Positions 28,237 through 37,207 are shown, counted from the first letter of the stretch. The stretch: DNA of 55,910 nt from Actinomadura kijaniata NBRC 14229 (GCF_001552175.1 NZ_BCQR01000065.1:1-55910); one strand, 5' to 3'. Numbers and translations are program-made. The notes: generated by a model not told the origin, from the sequence alone.

Positions 28237-29711
28237 ACGGACCGGAGGTCTTCGCCCTGCCCGTTGACAGATGCGTCGATGATCCAGTCCGGGTCGCTGG
28301 TCGGCGACGCCCAGGACGGCTCTGCGAACAGGACGGTCTTGGGCTCGGTCATGGCGTCGACGGCGTACGGTACGCCCTCGCGCCCGATACCGGCGGCGCC
28401 GGTGCCTCCGAACGGCATCGCGTCGGAGCGGTTGTCGCTGGTCCCGCCCATCACGACCGTTCCGACATCGAGTTCGCGGGCGAGGACCATGGCGGCCTGG
28501 GGGTCGGCGGCGAAGACGCCCGCCTGAAGGCCGCCGTCGCCCTGGTTGGCCATCGCGACGGCCTCCCTGGTGGTCTGGAAGCGTTCCAGTACGGTGACCG
28601 GACCGAAGACCTCCTCCTCGGCGAGCCTGGTCCCAGGCGGCAGACCCTCGATCAGGGTCGGGCGGAAGCGGGGACCATCCGGGGCGCCGCCGGTGAGGAT
28701 GCGGGCCCCGGCCGAGCGCGCCTCGTCGACGATGCGGCCGATTCGTTCGCGGCTCGCCAGATCGATCATCGGCCCCATGTCCGTGGTGGGGTCGGCCTTC
28801 GGGCCGGAACGCACCTGTCGTGTCGCGTCCGTGAGCATCGCCCTGGCCTGCTCGTACAGTGAATCGTGGATGAGGATCCGCTGGACGTGCAAGCAGTTCT
28901 GCCCGGCCGCGGCGAACGCGCCGTCCACCAGAGCCGGCACCGCCCGGTCGAGGTCGGTGCCGGCCAGCAGCAGCGTGGGGCAGATGCCGCCCAGTTCCAT
29001 GACCAGCCGCTTGCCGCCCGCCGCACGGCGCACGAGCGCGCCGGTGGCGCGTCCGCCGGTGAAGCTGACCAACCGGACGCGACGATCGCCGACCAGCAGC
29101 TCGGAGACCGCGCCGTCGGCGGGCAGGACACTGAGCCGATCCTGCGGAACACCCGCGTCGAGCAGCGTGGCGGCCAGCAGCAACGCCGACAGCGGTGTCC
29201 GGGGATCGGGTTTGACGACGACCGGGTTGCCCGCGGCCAGCGCGGGCCCGACCTTGTGCGCGACCAGGTTCAGCGGGTCGTTGTAGGGGGTGACCGCCAC
29301 GACGACCCCCACCGGATCGCGACGCACGAACCCCCGCCACCCGGCACCAGGATCGCTTGCCGCGGTGCCGTCGGCCGCGTCGGCGCTGAGCCGCAGCGTG
29401 CCGATCGTCCGCGCGACCTCCCGCCGGGCCTCCCGGATGGTCTTGATCCCCTCGGTGGCGATCGTCACGGCGAAGTGCTCTGCGGACTCCGCCACCGACA
29501 TGGCCGCGGCGTCCAGCGCCGCGGCACGCGCGTCGGGCGGCCAGTCGCGACGCCCGGCGGCCGCGGCGGCGCCGAGCGCCCGCTCGACCTCGCCCGGCCC
29601 GGCCATCGCCACCTCCGCGACGACGTCCGCGGTGTCGGGGTCGAGCACGAGCGTGCTGCGGCTGCCGACCACCCACCGGCCGCCGCACAGCAATGGGCGC
29701 ACCCCGCTCAT
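28206..29711 (-). CDS. NAD(P)-dependent aldehyde dehydrogenase
   Basis: This 501-aa protein has the normal length for the ALDH superfamily. The Rossmann region shows VTPYNDPLNLVAHKVGPALA and NPVVVKPDP, then the catalytic glutamate motif VMELGG (about residue 247), and the catalytic cysteine in AAGQNCLHVQRILI (about 282). EEEVFGPV and the C-terminal PFGG motif are also present. It oxidises an aldehyde to the acid; the substrate is not predictable. Its start codon overlaps the stop of the upstream MerR-peroxiredoxin gene by four bases, so the two are co-translated and probably share redox- or aldehyde-responsive control. Confidence 0.93.
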   Translation of the reverse strand: MSGVRPLLCGGRWVVGSRSTLVLDPDTADVVAEVAMAGPGEVERALGAAAAAGRRDWPPDARAAALDAAAMSVAESAEHFAVTIATEGIKTIREARREVARTIGTLRLSADAADGTAASDPGAGWRGFVRRDPVGVVVAVTPYNDPLNLVAHKVGPALAAGNPVVVKPDPRTPLSALLLAATLLDAGVPQDRLSVLPADGAVSELLVGDRRVRLVSFTGGRATGALVRRAAGGKRLVMELGGICPTLLLAGTDLDRAVPALVDGAFAAAGQNCLHVQRILIHDSLYEQARAMLTDATRQVRSGPKADPTTDMGPMIDLASRERIGRIVDEARSAGARILTGGAPDGPRFRPTLIEGLPPGTRLAEEEVFGPVTVLERFQTTREAVAMANQGDGGLQAGVFAADPQAAMVLARELDVGTVVMGGTSDNRSDAMPFGGTGAAGIGREGVPYAVDAMTEPKTVLFAEPSWASPTSDPDWIIDASVNGQGEDLRSVHPQGIPSRN

Positions 29712-30652
29712 GCCCGCTCACGCAGCCATTGCACGACCTCTTGCGCGTGGGTGTCCGGCGGGAAGATCGGGTAGAACACGTGCTCGATCGTCGTGCCGAG
29801 CATGACCAGGGTGATCCTCTTGTAGAGGGTCGTGCCGTTCGCCTCGAACGTCGGCAGGTCCAGGATCCGGCTCAGGTAGTGGTCGGGGTCCGACAGCAGC
29901 GGATAGGGCAGGTGCAGGCGCCGCACGAGCGCCTGCTGGTACTCCGCGCGGTCGGACGACAGCGCGACCACCTGGTCGACGCCGCACTCGCGCAGCTCGG
30001 CGAGGTTGTCGCGGAAACCGCACGCCTCCTGACTGCATCCGCGGGCGCCGGGAATCTCGTTCCATCCCTGGGGGATGTCGGCCGCCGGATCACCGGTGAG
30101 CGGGTAGATGAACAGGATCCACCGGCCGGCGCTGACCGCGTCCAGACGGATCTGGGAGCCGTCGGTCGCGAGGAACGTCAGCGGCGGCAGCTGCCGGCCG
30201 GGCAGGTGATCGGCGGCTCCGTCGTCGGTCGGTGCGGGCAGGTCGCCGGGTAGGGGGTCGGCTTTGGGCAGCATGGAGTCCTCCTGCTCGTCGGTGATGG
30301 GTCGGCCGGCTGCGGCGCGCAGCTGCTCGGCCAGTTGTTGGCGGGTGTGGGCGAGACGGGTGATCAGGCGGTCGAGCGCGCGGACTTTCTGGTGGTAGAC
30401 CGCCAGCGACTCCGGGCAGGCGTCACCGCTGTCGTGCCCACCGCGCAGGCAGTCCAGGAAGGGTCTGGTCTCCTTGGGGGTGAGCCCGATCGCCGTCAGG
30501 CTGCGAATCTCGGCTGCGAGCCTGACGTCGGTCGGTGAGTACTCCCGGTAGCCGTTGGCCAGACGGCCGGGCGTGAGCAGCCCGGCTTCCTCGTAGTACC
30601 GCAAGGCCTTCCTGGTGACGCCCGCGGCCTTGGCCGCCTCACTAGCCCGCAT
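29708..30652 (-). CDS. MerR-type regulator fused to a PrxQ-like peroxiredoxin domain
   Basis: I chose the ATG at 30652, which has GAGGGAG five bases upstream; the in-frame GTG at 30658 abuts that site. Length is 314 aa. Residues 1-70 are a MerR winged helix (ASEAAKAAGVTRKALRYYEE, GYREY, LTPKETRPFLDCL), followed by a dimerisation helix (VRALDRLITRLAHTRQQLAEQ). About 150-314 form an AhpC/TSA-like thioredoxin fold: LPPLTFLATDG, then GARGCSQEACGFRD with cysteines at 206 and 211, the C-x4-C spacing of PrxQ/BCP-type enzymes, then VVALSSD and YPLLSDPD. A peroxide-reactive cysteine pair attached to a MerR DNA-binding head suggests direct sensing of peroxides. It autoregulates with the downstream aldehyde dehydrogenase if the operator next to it is its target. 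Confidence 0.85.
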   Translation of the reverse strand: MRASEAAKAAGVTRKALRYYEEAGLLTPGRLANGYREYSPTDVRLAAEIRSLTAIGLTPKETRPFLDCLRGGHDSGDACPESLAVYHQKVRALDRLITRLAHTRQQLAEQLRAAAGRPITDEQEDSMLPKADPLPGDLPAPTDDGAADHLPGRQLPPLTFLATDGSQIRLDAVSAGRWILFIYPLTGDPAADIPQGWNEIPGARGCSQEACGFRDNLAELRECGVDQVVALSSDRAEYQQALVRRLHLPYPLLSDPDHYLSRILDLPTFEANGTTLYKRITLVMLGTTIEHVFYPIFPPDTHAQEVVQWLRERA

Positions 30653-30675
30653 GTTCACTCCCTCGCACGTGACCG

Positions 30676-30707
30676 ACCGTAAACCTGGCCCCGCAGGGCC
30701 AGGTCAA
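30676..30707 (-). promoter_or_regulatory. MerR-type promoter/operator of the MerR-Prx - ALDH operon
   Basis: Read on the minus strand, a -35 TTGACC (30707-30702) and a -10 TACGGT (30681-30676) are separated by 20 bases. The spacer region carries a perfect dyad with 9-bp arms, ACCTGGCCC and GGGCCAGGT, around a 4-base centre (30683-30704). A long 19-20 bp spacer filled by an inverted repeat is the hallmark of promoters activated by MerR proteins through DNA untwisting. It lies about 24 bp before the chosen ATG, so the leader would be very short. Confidence 0.85.
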
Positions 30708-31059
30708 CACCGAATCTCGGAAATCGGTACAACCCGCTTCTGACCTGCAAGCCTCCCGCCCCGCCGCACGCGATCGCGCAGTACCCCGAATCCGGCATGG
30801 AGGGGCGGAAGGGCAGGAACCCGCCCGCCCGCATCCCGATCCGGCTCGGCATTCGGCGACGCCGACGGCCGCGATGGAGACGCTGCTGGAGGACACCGAG
30901 CACGGCGAGGACACCTGGCTCGTCGTACGCGACGCTCACTGCCGCTCTGGCGCGACCGACTCGACGAGTTGCTGGTCGGGCGGTGCCCTTCGCAATCTGT
31001 ACGAGAAGTTCGGCGATCGGCGCGCGAACGGCCGATGAGTTGGGTATCTCGGGGTGATG
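30708..31059. other. Stretch between operator and transposase remnant
   Basis: No gene is supported. A plus-strand frame encodes AMETLLEDTEHGEDTWLVV and further weakly coding-looking sequence (about 30870-30960) but has no good start or domain match. It may be the debris of an inserted or deleted gene. Confidence 0.3.
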
Positions 31060-31790
31060 ACGTACCCGACGCGGCAAGTGGGCACGTCCGAACCGAGGGG
31101 TCGCATGGCCACACCGCCGTCCCCGACCAGGATGTCACTGGAGAAGTGCCGCAGGTGGTGGGGTCGCCGAAGACGAACTCGCCGCCGTGCTTGGGTGGAC
31201 GTCCGCCCAGCGGGTTGGCCGGCAGGAAATCAGTCCGCGTCGGGCCGGTGCGGCTCAGCACCCGATCCGGGCGCATCCTTTCCAACACCTCGATCGGCAG
31301 GTCCTCCAGCAGGAACACCGGGCGCGGCAGGTCGTAACCGGCATCAGCCACGATCATGATGGGCAGGTCGCCGTTCCGGTACTGTCCGGCGCGGATCAGC
31401 CGTTCCACCACCTCGCGCAACCGGGCGGCGGTGACGGCGGTGACGTCGGCGCCCGGCCCAACCGGACCGCATCCAGCAACGCCGTCCAGGACGTCGGCCC
31501 GGCCTCCAAAAGCGGCCACGAACGAATACGGCCGGCCCGGCACCATCTGGTGCCGTCCCTCACCACGTCCGTAGGTGTGGCAGAACGACCGGTCCGGGCA
31601 GGGCGCGGCGTCCGGGCGTAGCCAGGGTGAGACGTCGACGGCCAGCACCAGGCGGCCGTCGGCAGCTCGCGGCAACGGCAACGTCGCCAGCGGCCTGCGG
31701 AGTCTGATCACGTCGATGTGACCTTGGTTCGAACCCGCAGACAACGCGCCGTGGCCGCCATCACCCTCGTGCGCCGGCCGGCACCCGCTG
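31060..31790 (-). pseudogene. Transposase remnant (NF041680 / IS701-like)
   Basis: The minus strand encodes LPLPRAADGRLVLAVDVSPW, CPDRSFCHTYGRG, VPGRPYSFVAAF, PIMIVADAGYDLPRP, LEDLPIEVLERMRPDRVL and NPLGGRPPKHGGEFVFGDP. This is the central part of a transposase family common in actinobacteria (a DDE-type catalytic core with VDVS and DAGYD as aspartate motifs). The N-terminal 40-70 residues are missing upstream of about 31790, and the C-terminal part after EFVFGDPTT degenerates. It is inactive. Confidence 0.65.
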
Positions 31791-31954
31791 CCTGGGGTGT
31801 TCTCCCGACAAACTACCTACTCACCGTCATCGACCAGTAGCAGACAGTCAGAGAAGGGGTGTTGGTTCGTTGAGCATCAGGAGGATCTGCATGCGCACCG
31901 CATCCGCCCGTACTCCTGTCCGTGTCGTCCTCCCCCCTGGTCGGCAGGGGTGAC

Positions 31955-32194
31955 CGCCGTACACCCGCCAGCCCCTTGGGCAGGGCGTAGACGGCGACGA
32001 CGAAGAGGACCCTGAGCGACAACGGGCCGGAGCGCCTTGTGGATGCCCGACCGGGGTACGAGGAGCCCCAGCTTGACCGGTCCCGTGCGTGCGGCGTCCG
32101 CGTCGCCGCCGAGGCTCGCCCCGCCGCACGCCGTGATCAGTGAAAGCCCTGTGCGGGTGGTGAGCAGTCCCAAGAATCCGGCCCGACTCGTCAT
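31955..32194 (-). pseudogene. Branched-chain amino-acid ABC transporter fusion scar
   Basis: The minus-strand frame from 32194 starts as a lipoprotein: MTSRAGFLGLLTTRTGLSL, then ITACGG as lipobox, then VKLGLLVPRSGIHKAL, the typical N-terminus of LivK-like substrate-binding proteins. After about 60 residues the similarity stops. In another frame (about 32022-31960) the sequence LRVLFVVAVYALPKGLAG resembles the end of a LivM-type permease. A deletion removing most of livK, livH and livM would create this junction. The second half of the assignment is tentative. Confidence 0.4.
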
Positions 32195-32928
32195 GAAGAC
32201 TCCCTGATGGTCGCGGGGTGCAGGCGGGTGCGCCGTTCATATCGCGTAGCTGTGACGTCCATCAATAGAGCGCAACATATTCTCGCTGGACGGGTGGGTG
32301 GTCCGCGTTGGCCCTGTGGAGCCTCCAGGGTCGGACCCGCTGCGACCCTTGGTCGAAGCCAAGGTTTGTGCCGTATTCGTTACTGTCGACAGATAAGCGC
32401 CATATGGTGCTCCGGATCCAGCGGGATGCTTAACCGGCGGAGGCGAGACGTGACCAACGGACCGGTATGAAGAGACGTCCTGAAGAACAGTGGGCCGGGA
32501 GTCGCCCGGTAATGATCATGTCGCGGCCATGTCCAACCGGCGCCGCGCGGGTCCGCTGGGGTGCTGGTCAGGTGGCCGGAATCCGCCAAGATCACGCACG
32601 GTCACAGATGGAACCGGTGCTGTCAAGAGCCGAGGGGCGACCATCCCGGTCCGCCCGGCGACCGCGACCCCGTAAGGGTTCGGCCGTTCCTCGCTGACGG
32701 CCGGGTAGTCCCTCACCGCCCGGGCCCGAGTTTTACCGTTCGCGGTGATTTTCGGTTCCGCCGGTCGGCCATATCTCCTTCGGAGCCGCCGCTCGTTCAC
32801 ATCTGACGGGTTCCCGCTTTCGTGATCGCCGGTGTCGGCGACTGCGGTCTCGGGATGTCCGCCGGTCGGCTCTGTCCTCGTGCTGGGGTGCGCGAGTGAC
32901 GACCATGGCGGTGCAGAAGGGGACGAAC
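32195..32928. other. Non-coding stretch before the BBE flavoprotein
   Basis: This interval is 734 bases. It has mixed base composition, with A/T-richer parts near 32260-32290, 32370-32410 and 32730-32760. No gene with good codon bias or a known domain is visible on either strand. The promoter for the downstream flavoprotein should lie near its right end; AAGGGGA just before 32929 is its ribosome site. Confidence 0.4.
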
Positions 32929-34488
32929 ATGCAGGATCGGCGTGGCTTCCTTCGAGTGGGGGCTCAACTGTCGGCGGCAGGGCTGGTGACCGGTGTGGTG
33001 GGTCGGCAACCGGCCGACGCCGCGACCGACAGCACCAAGTCCGTTGCGGCGAGACCGCCTGCCCGGTCGGGGAGCGGCCCGGCGGACGGTGGGTCGGCTG
33101 GTGAGATGGACTGGCGGCACCTGCGGCGCGAGCTGAGTGCCAGAGGCCGCCTGTACCGGCCGGGGGATCCGCAGTTCGGGCGCCTGGCGCCACCGTGGAA
33201 CCTGCGTTACGCCGACCGCAGGCCGGCCGGCATCGTCGTGTGCGCCACGCCCAAGGACGTCCAGGTCGCGGTGCGGTGGGCGCGCCGCACCGGCATGCCG
33301 CTGATGCCGCGGTCGGGCGGCCACAGCTATGCCGGATACTCCACCACTCCGGGCCTGCTCATCAGCCTGGCCCCGATGCGCCGGATCACCCGGCGCGGCG
33401 ACCGCCTGTGGGTCGGCGGCGGAGCCACCAACGCCGATGTGTTCGACGCTGGAGAGCACAAAACCGGACTGTACGTGCCCGGCGGACGCTGCCTCGGGGT
33501 CGGGGTGGCCGGCCTGACGCTGGGGGGAGGGCTCGGCTTCAACGACCGTAAATGGGGCCTGACCTGCGACCACCTTGTCGCCACCGACGTCGTGCTGGCC
33601 GATGGCACGCTGGTGCGCGCCAGCCGCAAGCACGACCAGGACCTGTGGTGGGCCTGCCGCGGCGGCGCCGGCGGCAACTTCGGGATCAACACCGGCTTCG
33701 AGTTCGACACCGTCGATGTGTCCCGTACCGCCGCCACCGTCTTCGCCCTGACCTTCCGGCTGAACCAGGGTACGAAGGTCATGCGGATCCTGCAGCATCA
33801 CCTGCTGGCCCGCGACACCCGCCACAACCTGGACGTGCGAGTGGGGTTCGGCAACCCCGGCACCGGAGCCGGTCATGCCCACATCGCCGTCCTGGGCCAG
33901 TACCTCGGCGACATCGACGCCCTGCGCCGCGAACTGAAACCGCTGCTGCGGCTGCGCCCCTCCAAGCACCGCCTGCGCCACAGCGGCTTCTGGACCGCGC
34001 AACAGCGGCTGTCGATGAAGTCCGAACACGAGGCCATGGCGTCCCGTTCCCTGGTGCCCGACCGGTGGCTCGAGGACGACGCCGTTCACCTCATCACCCA
34101 CCAGATCAGCGGCTGGCGCCCCGGACGGCGGGGCAACAGCGCTTTCGTCACCCTGTTCGCCATGGGCGGCGCCATCGCCCGCCTCGACCCGGCCGACACC
34201 GCCTACCCGCACCGCCGCGCCACATTCGTGATCGACATCGGCACCTCCTGGAAGCCCGGCACCCCCGACCATGTCGTCAACGCCCTACTGGCACAGACCC
34301 ACACCACCCACCACGCCCTCAGCGACGCACTGCGCACCCGCGCCGCCTACGTCAACTTCACCGATCCCGACCTGCACGACTGGCCCACCGCCTACTACGC
34401 CGACAACTACACACGGCTCACCCACGTCAAACGCCACTACGACCCCGACTGGGTGTTCCGCTACCCGCAGGGCATCCACCCGGCCTGA
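32929..34488 (+). CDS. Tat-exported BBE-type FAD-dependent oxidoreductase
   Basis: This 519-aa protein starts at the ATG at 32929 (GAAGGGG upstream), because that places the twin-arginine signal MQDRRGFLRVGAQLSAAG at the N-terminus; the frame is open upstream. The FAD_binding_4 domain has MPLMPRSGGHSYAGYS, where the histidine is the usual covalent FAD attachment. It also has GGRCLGVGVAGLTLGGGLGF, whose cysteine aligns with the second (6-S-cysteinyl) attachment site of bicovalent enzymes. The C-terminal BBE motif is AYVNFTDPDL and YYADNYTRLTHVKRHYDP. Such enzymes oxidise sugars, oligosaccharides or alcohol groups of natural products. It stands alone, so the substrate is unknown. Confidence 0.9.
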   Translation: MQDRRGFLRVGAQLSAAGLVTGVVGRQPADAATDSTKSVAARPPARSGSGPADGGSAGEMDWRHLRRELSARGRLYRPGDPQFGRLAPPWNLRYADRRPAGIVVCATPKDVQVAVRWARRTGMPLMPRSGGHSYAGYSTTPGLLISLAPMRRITRRGDRLWVGGGATNADVFDAGEHKTGLYVPGGRCLGVGVAGLTLGGGLGFNDRKWGLTCDHLVATDVVLADGTLVRASRKHDQDLWWACRGGAGGNFGINTGFEFDTVDVSRTAATVFALTFRLNQGTKVMRILQHHLLARDTRHNLDVRVGFGNPGTGAGHAHIAVLGQYLGDIDALRRELKPLLRLRPSKHRLRHSGFWTAQQRLSMKSEHEAMASRSLVPDRWLEDDAVHLITHQISGWRPGRRGNSAFVTLFAMGGAIARLDPADTAYPHRRATFVIDIGTSWKPGTPDHVVNALLAQTHTTHHALSDALRTRAAYVNFTDPDLHDWPTAYYADNYTRLTHVKRHYDPDWVFRYPQGIHPA

Positions 34489-35020
34489 ACCCAGCACCAC
34501 CCCCGCACCGGGCAGACAGCGAAGACCGCGGGCCGCCGGAACCCGCGCAGGCCAGACCTATCCGGTTTTCAGGACCCGGGTGAGCTACCGCTTGGACGGT
34601 CTCTAGCAGCGCACCGTCAGGGAGGTTCCTGAGGGAGAGCGGTACGGACGATGAGGCGTATGCCGAAGTCATCCGGGTCGCCGTTCGCGGAGCCCTCTCC
34701 CGAACTCGGCGTTCTGGGAGGGGGTTCTGAGGTCGCCATGACCGGTGGCCGACTTCGACCGCATGCGTCCTGGCTCCGAACCGGGAATCTCCCAACAATC
34801 TACTCACGAAGAGTAATCAATTCACTCCACTGGGTAGTTGTAAGTGTGCTTGCGGCGACCCACCGCAGCCCGACCGGCGGATCGGCATCCCGCCGACCGC
34901 GGAGCCGCCCGTGGCACGCCAGTGACAGCACCAGTGACGGAGGGGTGAGGGTGGCGGTGACCGCGTCGGTGATGGCGGCATTCGCCTGGGTCGGTCTTTC
35001 TGCGCGAAAGGAAACCGGCG
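34489..35020. other. Intergenic stretch with a weak terminator-like stem
   Basis: Just after the flavoprotein a short stem (CGCGGG at 34527-34532, CCCGCG at 34542-34547) could end transcription. The rest shows no supportable gene. The promoter of the small secreted protein at 35021 should be near the right end, around the A/T-richer segment 34790-34850. Confidence 0.35.
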
Positions 35021-35467
35021 ATGATCAACACCGCTCTGGCCGCCACCGCGCTGGCGGCGCTGCTCGCGGGCGCGCCCGGCACCGCGCCGCCGCCCTGCAA
35101 GCCCGTGGACAGGGACCCCAAGGCCAGCGTGAAGGTCAACACCGCCACGGTGGGATCCGATGGCCGGCAGTTGACCGTCAACCTCACCTACATCTGCACC
35201 AAGGGCACTCAGCTGGCGGTGGCGGCGGCGCAACCGCCGCGCACCGGGACCGCCCCCAAATACGAGCGCATCGGCGCGGGCGTCACCACCCCCGACTGCG
35301 ACGGCACCTCCCACACCGCTGACATCATCGCCTCGCCCCGAAAGCCCTTCACCGGCACCTGGCAGCGCAACGCCGCCGCCACCGTCGGCGCCAACCTGCT
35401 GCTGGTCGAAGGACAATGCAGCTACCTGCTCGTCGGCGACGTCAACAACTCAATGACACTGAGCTGA
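35021..35467 (+). CDS. Small secreted protein of unknown function
   Basis: This 148-aa protein has AAAGGAAA upstream of the ATG. The N-terminus MINTALAATALAALLAGAPG is a short signal peptide with likely cleavage near residue 20. The mature part has four cysteines (in PCKPVDRDP, TYICTKGT, TPDCDGTS, EGQCSYLL) that could form two disulfides, and alternating strand-like segments suggest a small beta-sandwich. I recognise no family. It stands alone with non-coding DNA on both sides. Confidence 0.75.
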   Translation: MINTALAATALAALLAGAPGTAPPPCKPVDRDPKASVKVNTATVGSDGRQLTVNLTYICTKGTQLAVAAAQPPRTGTAPKYERIGAGVTTPDCDGTSHTADIIASPRKPFTGTWQRNAAATVGANLLLVEGQCSYLLVGDVNNSMTLS

Positions 35468-36259
35468 TCCCCGCCAGCCCACCGCCAGGCGATGAGCCGA
35501 CGTTCGGTTCGCCCGGCGGCCGCAACGCGCTGAGAGCGAGAGCGCCGGTCCCGAGCTCTTGGGTTCGACTGGCGTGGCCTTCGATGCTGGCGATCAAGCC
35601 GGAGACGACGGGGAGCCGACGGGAGCGCTCCGGTGACAGCCGAAGCCCGTTCAGGAGGCTGTTTTCCATCCCTGCGTGATCATAAAAGGGATGGAAAGCG
35701 GCCTCCCGGCGAAAGTCGGGCAAAACGGCCCTTCTTTATCTCGGTGCCACACCTGATGCACGCCCTCCTTCAAGCCGGGCGCTGGATCGACACGCGCCAC
35801 GCCCCTGAATTCCCAGGGTGATCTGCCATGGCTGGGAAGGCATGGAACTTGATCAGCGGTGGTCATCACCGGAAGGCGGACAGGGCCCTGGATGGTCACG
35901 ATCGGTCGTCCCTTCGAGGGGCGTTGCCCGTCAAGAGGTTCCAGCGATCGATGCCACCATCACCGTCGTATCCGCGATCTCGACAGCCGTACCTCCAGCC
36001 GCCGCCGTATCGGGACCTGCGGCCCGCGCCGTGGCGGGTGAGCCGGTGGAGCCGCCGCACACGGCCGACAGGCGGAGTCCGGGCTCACGCGGGAGCGTCT
36101 GCGCAAGCGACCGAGATGCCCAGGACACAGCCGCGAGGGAACGCAGCGTCAAAGGACCCCTGGTGGCGGCGTTCAAGGCCGAAGGCGTCCAGCCGACAGC
36201 ATGGACCTGGAAACCGGTCTCATGCTGAACGGCACTTCTGAGCGGGGACCGGTTACGGC
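35468..36259. other. Gene-poor stretch between secreted protein and isochorismate synthase remnant
   Basis: These 792 bases have no supportable gene. They contain the long hairpin at 35654-35706 and the small GAAA-loop hairpin after it. A frame near 36180-36250 (about 30 codons before a stop just upstream of the next remnant) looks mildly coding but is too short to assign. Confidence 0.35.
35654..35706. repeat. 19-bp inverted repeat hairpin followed by a GAAA-loop hairpin
   Basis: The arms are 35654-35672 (GGAGGCTGTTTTCCATCCC) and 35688-35706 (GGGATGGAAAGCGGCCTCC), with a 15-base A/T-rich loop. Read as plus-strand RNA all 19 positions pair if two G-U wobbles are allowed. Directly after it, 35705-35720 forms a 6-bp stem closed by a GAAA tetraloop. 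No gene explains it. It may be a terminator-like element, a small mobile palindromic repeat or a structured RNA. Confidence 0.7.
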
Positions 36260-37091
36260 ATGGCCAGGTGTCGGGCTGTGAGGGCGGAAGAGTTCTTGCT
36301 CGCCTCCCCGCGCGGCACGCTGAGGGCAGCCGGGGTGGCGGTCGCCGTTCCACCTCGGGCTGAACTTGGAAGCGCGAAACAAGGCGCGGTGGGGTTGGAG
36401 GACCTCCCGGAACGGGTTGGCGACGCGTTGAGCGCTGCGCTGGCGTCCGGGCACTCGGCGCCGATTGTGGTGGGAGCGATTCCGTTCGCTGGTGATGCGG
36501 CCCCCTACCTGTTCGTCCCTCAACACGTGTGCTTTGGTCCCGCGCCGGGACGGGGGCGTAATGGCGGTGGCGCGGACTTCGGCATCACGGCCCATGCGGC
36601 TTCCGGCACAGTCACCGGTGCGGTGTCCGGTGCCGGTGCCGACGCATCCCACTCCGGTGGCAGCCGGATCCGTGTGGCATCTGTCCACCCAGATCACTGG
36701 CGAGCTGACCGACCTGGCCACCACCTCCCTGCGACTGGCTGCCGCCCTCCATCCCACCCCGGCCGCCTGCGGCGCACCTACCAGCGTGGCCCGGCGGCTG
36801 ATCGCCGAGTTGGAGCCGTTCGACCGCGGTTTCTATACCGGCCTGGTCGGTGGGCAGGATGTCGCCGGCGACGGCGTGTGGGCGATCGCCCTGCGCTGTG
36901 CCGTCGCCGACGACCAAGCCCTCACGTTCTACGCTGGAGCGGGCATCGTCGCCGACAGCGACCCGCACGCCGAACCGGCCGAGACCTGCGCCAAGTTCCG
37001 CACCGCGCTGAGCGCCCTGAGTCCAGCCGCAGCGGACCTGGCCGGGCCGTCCGCTCCCCGACCTTCAGCCCGCCACAGAGCCACCAGGTAA
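36260..37091 (+). pseudogene. Isochorismate synthase (EntC/DhbC-like) with its middle deleted
   Basis: The first frame (36260 to about 36560) encodes the N-terminus of an isochorismate synthase: EEFLLASPRGTLRAAGVAV, LPERVGDALSAALASGH and PIVVGAIPFAGDAAPYLFVP. The C-terminus is in another frame (about 36620-37080): VWHLSTQITGELTD, AALHPTPAACGAPT, AELEPFDRGFYTGLVG, WAIALRCAVAD and FYAGAGIVADSDPHAEPAET, which are the chorismate-binding signature. The central 100-150 residues of the enzyme, with the rest of the active site, are missing and the frames do not join. The intact enzyme makes isochorismate for salicylate or catecholate siderophores. It lies about 5.5 kb before an aryl-carrier NRPS gene. 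Confidence 0.75.
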
Positions 37092-37207
37092 AGGTCGCCA
37101 GACGACAGCGATGCAACAGGCCGCCGGAGGCCGATCGAACCCGCATCCCATCGGCAACTACTATCAGTAGCCATCTGGCCGCGTTAGGGAGATTCTGGGG
37201 GCAGCCG

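Noticed and set aside
30797..31057. Plus-strand 86-codon frame between the MerR operator and the transposase remnant
   Set aside because: Arginine-rich composition, poor codon bias and no motif; probably non-coding or debris.
32380..32595. Short minus-strand frame before the BBE flavoprotein
   Set aside because: No ribosome site, no similarity and composition unlike local genes.
34651..35322. 224-codon plus-strand frame overlapping the small secreted-protein gene
   Set aside because: It is out of frame with the signal-peptide protein, turns His/Gln/Arg-rich inside it and shows no domain. The 35021 frame is the better gene.
35688..35735. GAAA-capped hairpin considered as group II intron domain V
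   Set aside because: The stem is only 6 bp, the catalytic AGC triad and bulge are not in place and no reverse transcriptase is nearby.
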